A stretch of DNA of 33,066 nt from Litoribrevibacter sp041590855 (GTDB lineage Bacteria > Pseudomonadota > Gammaproteobacteria > Pseudomonadales > Litoribrevibacteraceae): NCBI GenBank assembly GCA_041590855.1, contig JBFHTA010000007.1, forward strand, positions 1 through 33,066, written 5' to 3'. Below the pieces are notes generated by a model. The model saw only the letters and a program-made list of their open reading frames with translations, did no database searches and was not told the DNA's origin. This document shows, one piece after another, positions 30,829 through 33,066 of the stretch. Numbering within the stretch: position 1 is the first letter of the stretch; each line of letters starts with the position of its first letter. The translations under genes were made by a program, and so were the position numbers.

Positions 30829-32235
30829 ATGAAGTACTTTCCTCTCGCCTTCTTATTTTTGCTCTTTCCTGGCCTGGCGAGCGCTGTTGGCATTCAAGGT
30901 CAATCGCTCGATTTAACCCAAAGCTGGACAGGCTACATCGCTATCGCAATCTTCGCCTTTGCCTATTTATTGGTGATTTTCGAAGAACAAATACACATGC
31001 GAAAGTCGAAACCCGTGATGATCGCGGCGGGCTTAATTTGGGTCATTATTGCCATTACCTACAAAAATCATGGTGATCCGGTGCTCGTTGAAGAGGCCAT
31101 TGAGCACAATTTCCTGGAATACACTGAGCTCTTCTTTTTCCTGTTAGTCGCCATGACCTACATTAATGCCATGCTGGAACGTGGCGTCTTTGAGGAACTC
31201 AGAAACTGGTTGGTTAATAAAGGATTCAGTTACCGGGTCTTATTTTGGACAACAGGCACCTTAGCTTTCTTTATTTCACCCATTGCCGACAACCTAACCA
31301 CCGCATTGATTATGTGCGCGGTAATTCTGACGGTAGGCCAAGGTCAACCTAAGTTCGTTACACTTAGCTGTATCAATATTGTGGTATGTGCCAATGCAGG
31401 GGGCGCCTTCAGTCCATTCGGGGATATCACCACCTTAATGGTCTGGCAAAAAGGGTTACTTGCCTTTGAGGAGTTCTTCGCGCTCTTCATCCCCTCCGTC
31501 GTCAATGCCATTGTTCCCGCGTTTATCATGCAATTCGCTGTACCGAAAGGTAATCCTGAAATTTTAGGCATAAAAGCCGATGGCACCTCAATGAAATACG
31601 GTGGTCTGGTGATTGTCGGGCTCTTTTTAGCTACTATCGTGACGGCTGTCAGCTTCCATAATTTCCTGCATATTCCACCCGTCTTTGGCATGATGCTTGG
31701 CTTGGGCTACCTGAAACTGTTTGGTTTTTACCTCAAACGTAAATCCAGAATGTATAACTTCGGACCGGATAACCCACCTGGCTCAAATATTGATCCGTAC
31801 AACTTCGACGTCTTCAGCCGGATTGCCCATGCCGAGTGGGATACCCTGTTTTTCTTCTACGGAGTAATTCTTGCGGTTGGCGGGCTTGGATTTATCGGGT
31901 ATCTGAACGTCACTTCTGCCTTTATCTATGGCGATTTAGGGCCAACCATTGCCAATACTCTGGTAGGTATTTTGTCAGCAATCGTAGATAACATCCCAGT
32001 GATGTTTGCAGTGCTTACCATGGAACCCGACATGTCACATGGCCAATGGCTACTGGTGACGCTAACCGCAGGTGTAGGCGGTAGTTTGCTGTCCATCGGT
32101 TCTGCTGCCGGGGTTGCCTTAATGGGGCAAGCTAGAGGCCAATACACCTTCTTTGGTCACCTAAAGTGGACACCTGTTATTGCGCTCGGCTACTTCGCCA
32201 GCATCGGCGCACACTTCCTGATTAATGGAGTTTAG
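30829..32235 (+). CDS. nhaD: Na+/H+ antiporter NhaD
   Basis: NhaD exchanges cytoplasmic Na+ for H+ and serves salt and alkaline tolerance; it is widespread in marine gammaproteobacteria. With the start at 30829 the protein has 468 residues. A signal-like N-terminus (KYFPLAFLFLLFPGLASA) precedes about 12 membrane helices. Conserved blocks of the IT (ion transporter) superfamily include PIADNLTTALIMCAVI, NAGGAFSPFGDITTLMVW and VDNIPVMFAVLTM. I chose the ATG at 30829 (AGGA about 10 nt upstream) over a TTG at 30796, whose extra residues are not hydrophobic. Hairpins flank it on both sides, so it is transcribed alone. Confidence 0.93.
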   Translation: MKYFPLAFLFLLFPGLASAVGIQGQSLDLTQSWTGYIAIAIFAFAYLLVIFEEQIHMRKSKPVMIAAGLIWVIIAITYKNHGDPVLVEEAIEHNFLEYTELFFFLLVAMTYINAMLERGVFEELRNWLVNKGFSYRVLFWTTGTLAFFISPIADNLTTALIMCAVILTVGQGQPKFVTLSCINIVVCANAGGAFSPFGDITTLMVWQKGLLAFEEFFALFIPSVVNAIVPAFIMQFAVPKGNPEILGIKADGTSMKYGGLVIVGLFLATIVTAVSFHNFLHIPPVFGMMLGLGYLKLFGFYLKRKSRMYNFGPDNPPGSNIDPYNFDVFSRIAHAEWDTLFFFYGVILAVGGLGFIGYLNVTSAFIYGDLGPTIANTLVGILSAIVDNIPVMFAVLTMEPDMSHGQWLLVTLTAGVGGSLLSIGSAAGVALMGQARGQYTFFGHLKWTPVIALGYFASIGAHFLINGV

Positions 32236-32271
32236 GGAATCCCGGGATACTAACGTTACCAATGAACTTGT

Positions 32272-32296
32272 CGGCCCTATTCTCATAATGGGGCCG
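32272..32296. terminator. Terminator between convergent nhaD and DM13 gene
   Basis: CGGCCCTATT (32272-32281) and AATGGGGCCG (32287-32296) form a 10-bp stem with one G-T pair and a 5-nt loop. No T tract follows on either strand, so its strength is unclear. Confidence 0.55.
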
Positions 32297-32319
32297 TTCA
32301 GTAATTAAGCGTCAGACTG

Positions 32320-32796
32320 TTATTGGTAACGTGCCGAGGTGATGAACTCACCAAAGGTTTCACACCACACAATGACCGTAGTGTATTTGGATGCATCTAT
32401 CTCTTTAGGTACAGCAACCACAAAGTTATCAAAGGTTTTAACGTCTCCCACAAGCACCATGTTCCCTTTAAGTCTATCGAAATCGGCCTCTGTTTCCACA
32501 AACTCTGGCGACAGATAAAGCTTATAGTCAGGCCCTGGTGCAAGTCTTCCCATAAATGCAATGTGATCAGGAGAAATGGATACCTGACCTTCGCCCCAAT
32601 GAAAGGCATCACTGTCTTTGAGGTCTTTCCTGAAAGTACCGGAATATCGTGCTTGAGAAGATACTTCTGTGACTTCAGCCTCACTCGGAGGCGTCGGTGC
32701 TATAAGAATTGGAAGCAGGTAAATCCCCAATGCAACCCCAAATGCCCCCACAGATAAATGGGAAACTGTTAGTACTATCAGTTTTTGTAGTTTCAT
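32320..32796 (-). CDS. DM13-domain protein, membrane-anchored
   Basis: The 158 residues have an N-terminal membrane anchor (about 8-32) and a periplasmic DM13 domain (about 50-158). DM13 is recognised from SGTFRKDLKDSDAFHWGEGQVSI, then GPDYKLYLSPEF, and the final TTVIVWCETFGEFITSARY with the conserved Cys145. In the family this domain is thought to be related to redox electron-transfer domains; its function in bacteria is unproved. It is convergent with nhaD and 76 nt downstream of the gene at the right edge on the same strand. The ribosome site is weak. Confidence 0.85.
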   Translation of the reverse strand: MKLQKLIVLTVSHLSVGAFGVALGIYLLPILIAPTPPSEAEVTEVSSQARYSGTFRKDLKDSDAFHWGEGQVSISPDHIAFMGRLAPGPDYKLYLSPEFVETEADFDRLKGNMVLVGDVKTFDNFVVAVPKEIDASKYTTVIVWCETFGEFITSARYQ

Positions 32797-32872
32797 AGAC
32801 TGACCAACTTTTATTCAATACAACTAGCCCAGCCCGAGGGCATTTATGACAACTCTCGTTTGTGATTTGAAA

Positions 32873-33066
32873 TTACTGTTTATCAAACTTTTTCTCTAGA
32901 TAGTTTAATAACTTATTCAAACGAGCCTCTTTCTTGTCTAACTCACAAGCTAACCTTTTTTCTTCAGGCTCTGAAACGCACTTTGAACTTGGCCACTTTG
33001 CAATATATGCATCTATAGCCTCAACTGTATTCTGCATAGCCTCTTGATCACTGCCTTTCCATGTAA
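32873..33066 (-). CDS. Hypothetical protein, N-terminal part outside the window
   Basis: A minus-strand frame is open from the right edge to a TAA at 32873-32875 and gives 63 visible residues ending in LEKKFDKQ. It is rich in Lys, Glu and Leu and predicted helical, with two cysteines (KCVSEPEEKRLAC) 13 positions apart. An ATG lies at the tenth visible codon (MQNTVEAIDAY), but open frame before it means the true start may be beyond the edge. I do not recognise it; the paired cysteines suggest a small periplasmic protein, which is only a guess. Confidence 0.5.
   Translation of the reverse strand, partial: TWKGSDQEAMQNTVEAIDAYIAKWPSSKCVSEPEEKRLACELDKKEARLNKLLNYLEKKFDKQ

Overview
The window reads as ordinary chromosome from a marine-type gammaproteobacterium of the Oceanospirillales/Pseudomonadales kind. 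The reasons are the gene content (cbb3 oxidase locus followed by an Anr/FNR regulator, NhaD Na+/H+ antiporter, a Gram-negative general porin, MlaA, an LpxL-type acyltransferase, DbpA, PpnN, Slt, Uup), Shine-Dalgarno-led genes, many short convergent terminators and a moderate G+C that I judge by eye to be in the mid-40s percent. I see no rRNA, tRNA, CRISPR array, insertion sequence, integrase or phage gene. The species cannot be fixed from the sequence alone.

Layout. 1-880: a minus-strand pair, a putative zinc-ribbon protein and a TusA-like sulfur carrier. 1090-3213: a small ABM-fold protein behind a good Anr/FNR-box candidate, then an Aer-type PAS chemoreceptor. 3373-4011: an alpha/beta hydrolase on the minus strand. 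4223-14071: the core of the window, ccoN-ccoO-ccoQ-ccoP, a terminator, then ccoG-ccoH-ccoI-ccoS, a TauE/SafE-like membrane protein with a His/Met-rich tail, and an Anr/FNR regulator. 14173-16156: ppnN and an unknown membrane-anchored protein on the minus strand. 16433-16861: a universal stress protein with two inverted repeats in its leader. 16954-21189: uup and slt, divergent. 21186-25407: a tight minus-strand cluster with a response regulator/PP2C phosphatase, a STAS protein, gpsA, a DUF4389 protein and a GST-like protein. 25642-25941: a divergent PilZ protein. 26010-27953: mlaA and a porin. 28196-32235: lpxL-like, dbpA and nhaD. 32320-33066: a DM13 protein and a gene cut by the window edge.

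How the genes fit together. The cco block is a complete production line for a high-affinity terminal oxidase: structural subunits, an iron-sulfur/copper assembly factor (CcoG), a copper P-type ATPase (CcoI), small assembly proteins (CcoH, CcoS), a probable metal-handling membrane protein and an oxygen-sensing regulator. The Aer-type receptor and the Anr-box candidate near 1000 fit the same oxygen/redox theme. The response regulator-phosphatase plus STAS pair resembles the HsbR/HsbA partner-switching module of Pseudomonas and lies back to back with a PilZ gene, which suggests a link to surface or motility signalling.

No clearly new multi-gene system is visible. The observations most worth a second look are the copper-like His/Met tail of the SafE-like protein inside the cco locus, the UUCG hairpin between ccoH and ccoI, the paired inverted repeats before the usp gene, a 13-bp tetO-like palindrome before the chemoreceptor, the MlaA protein without a lipobox cysteine, and a calcium-loop-like motif in the porin.
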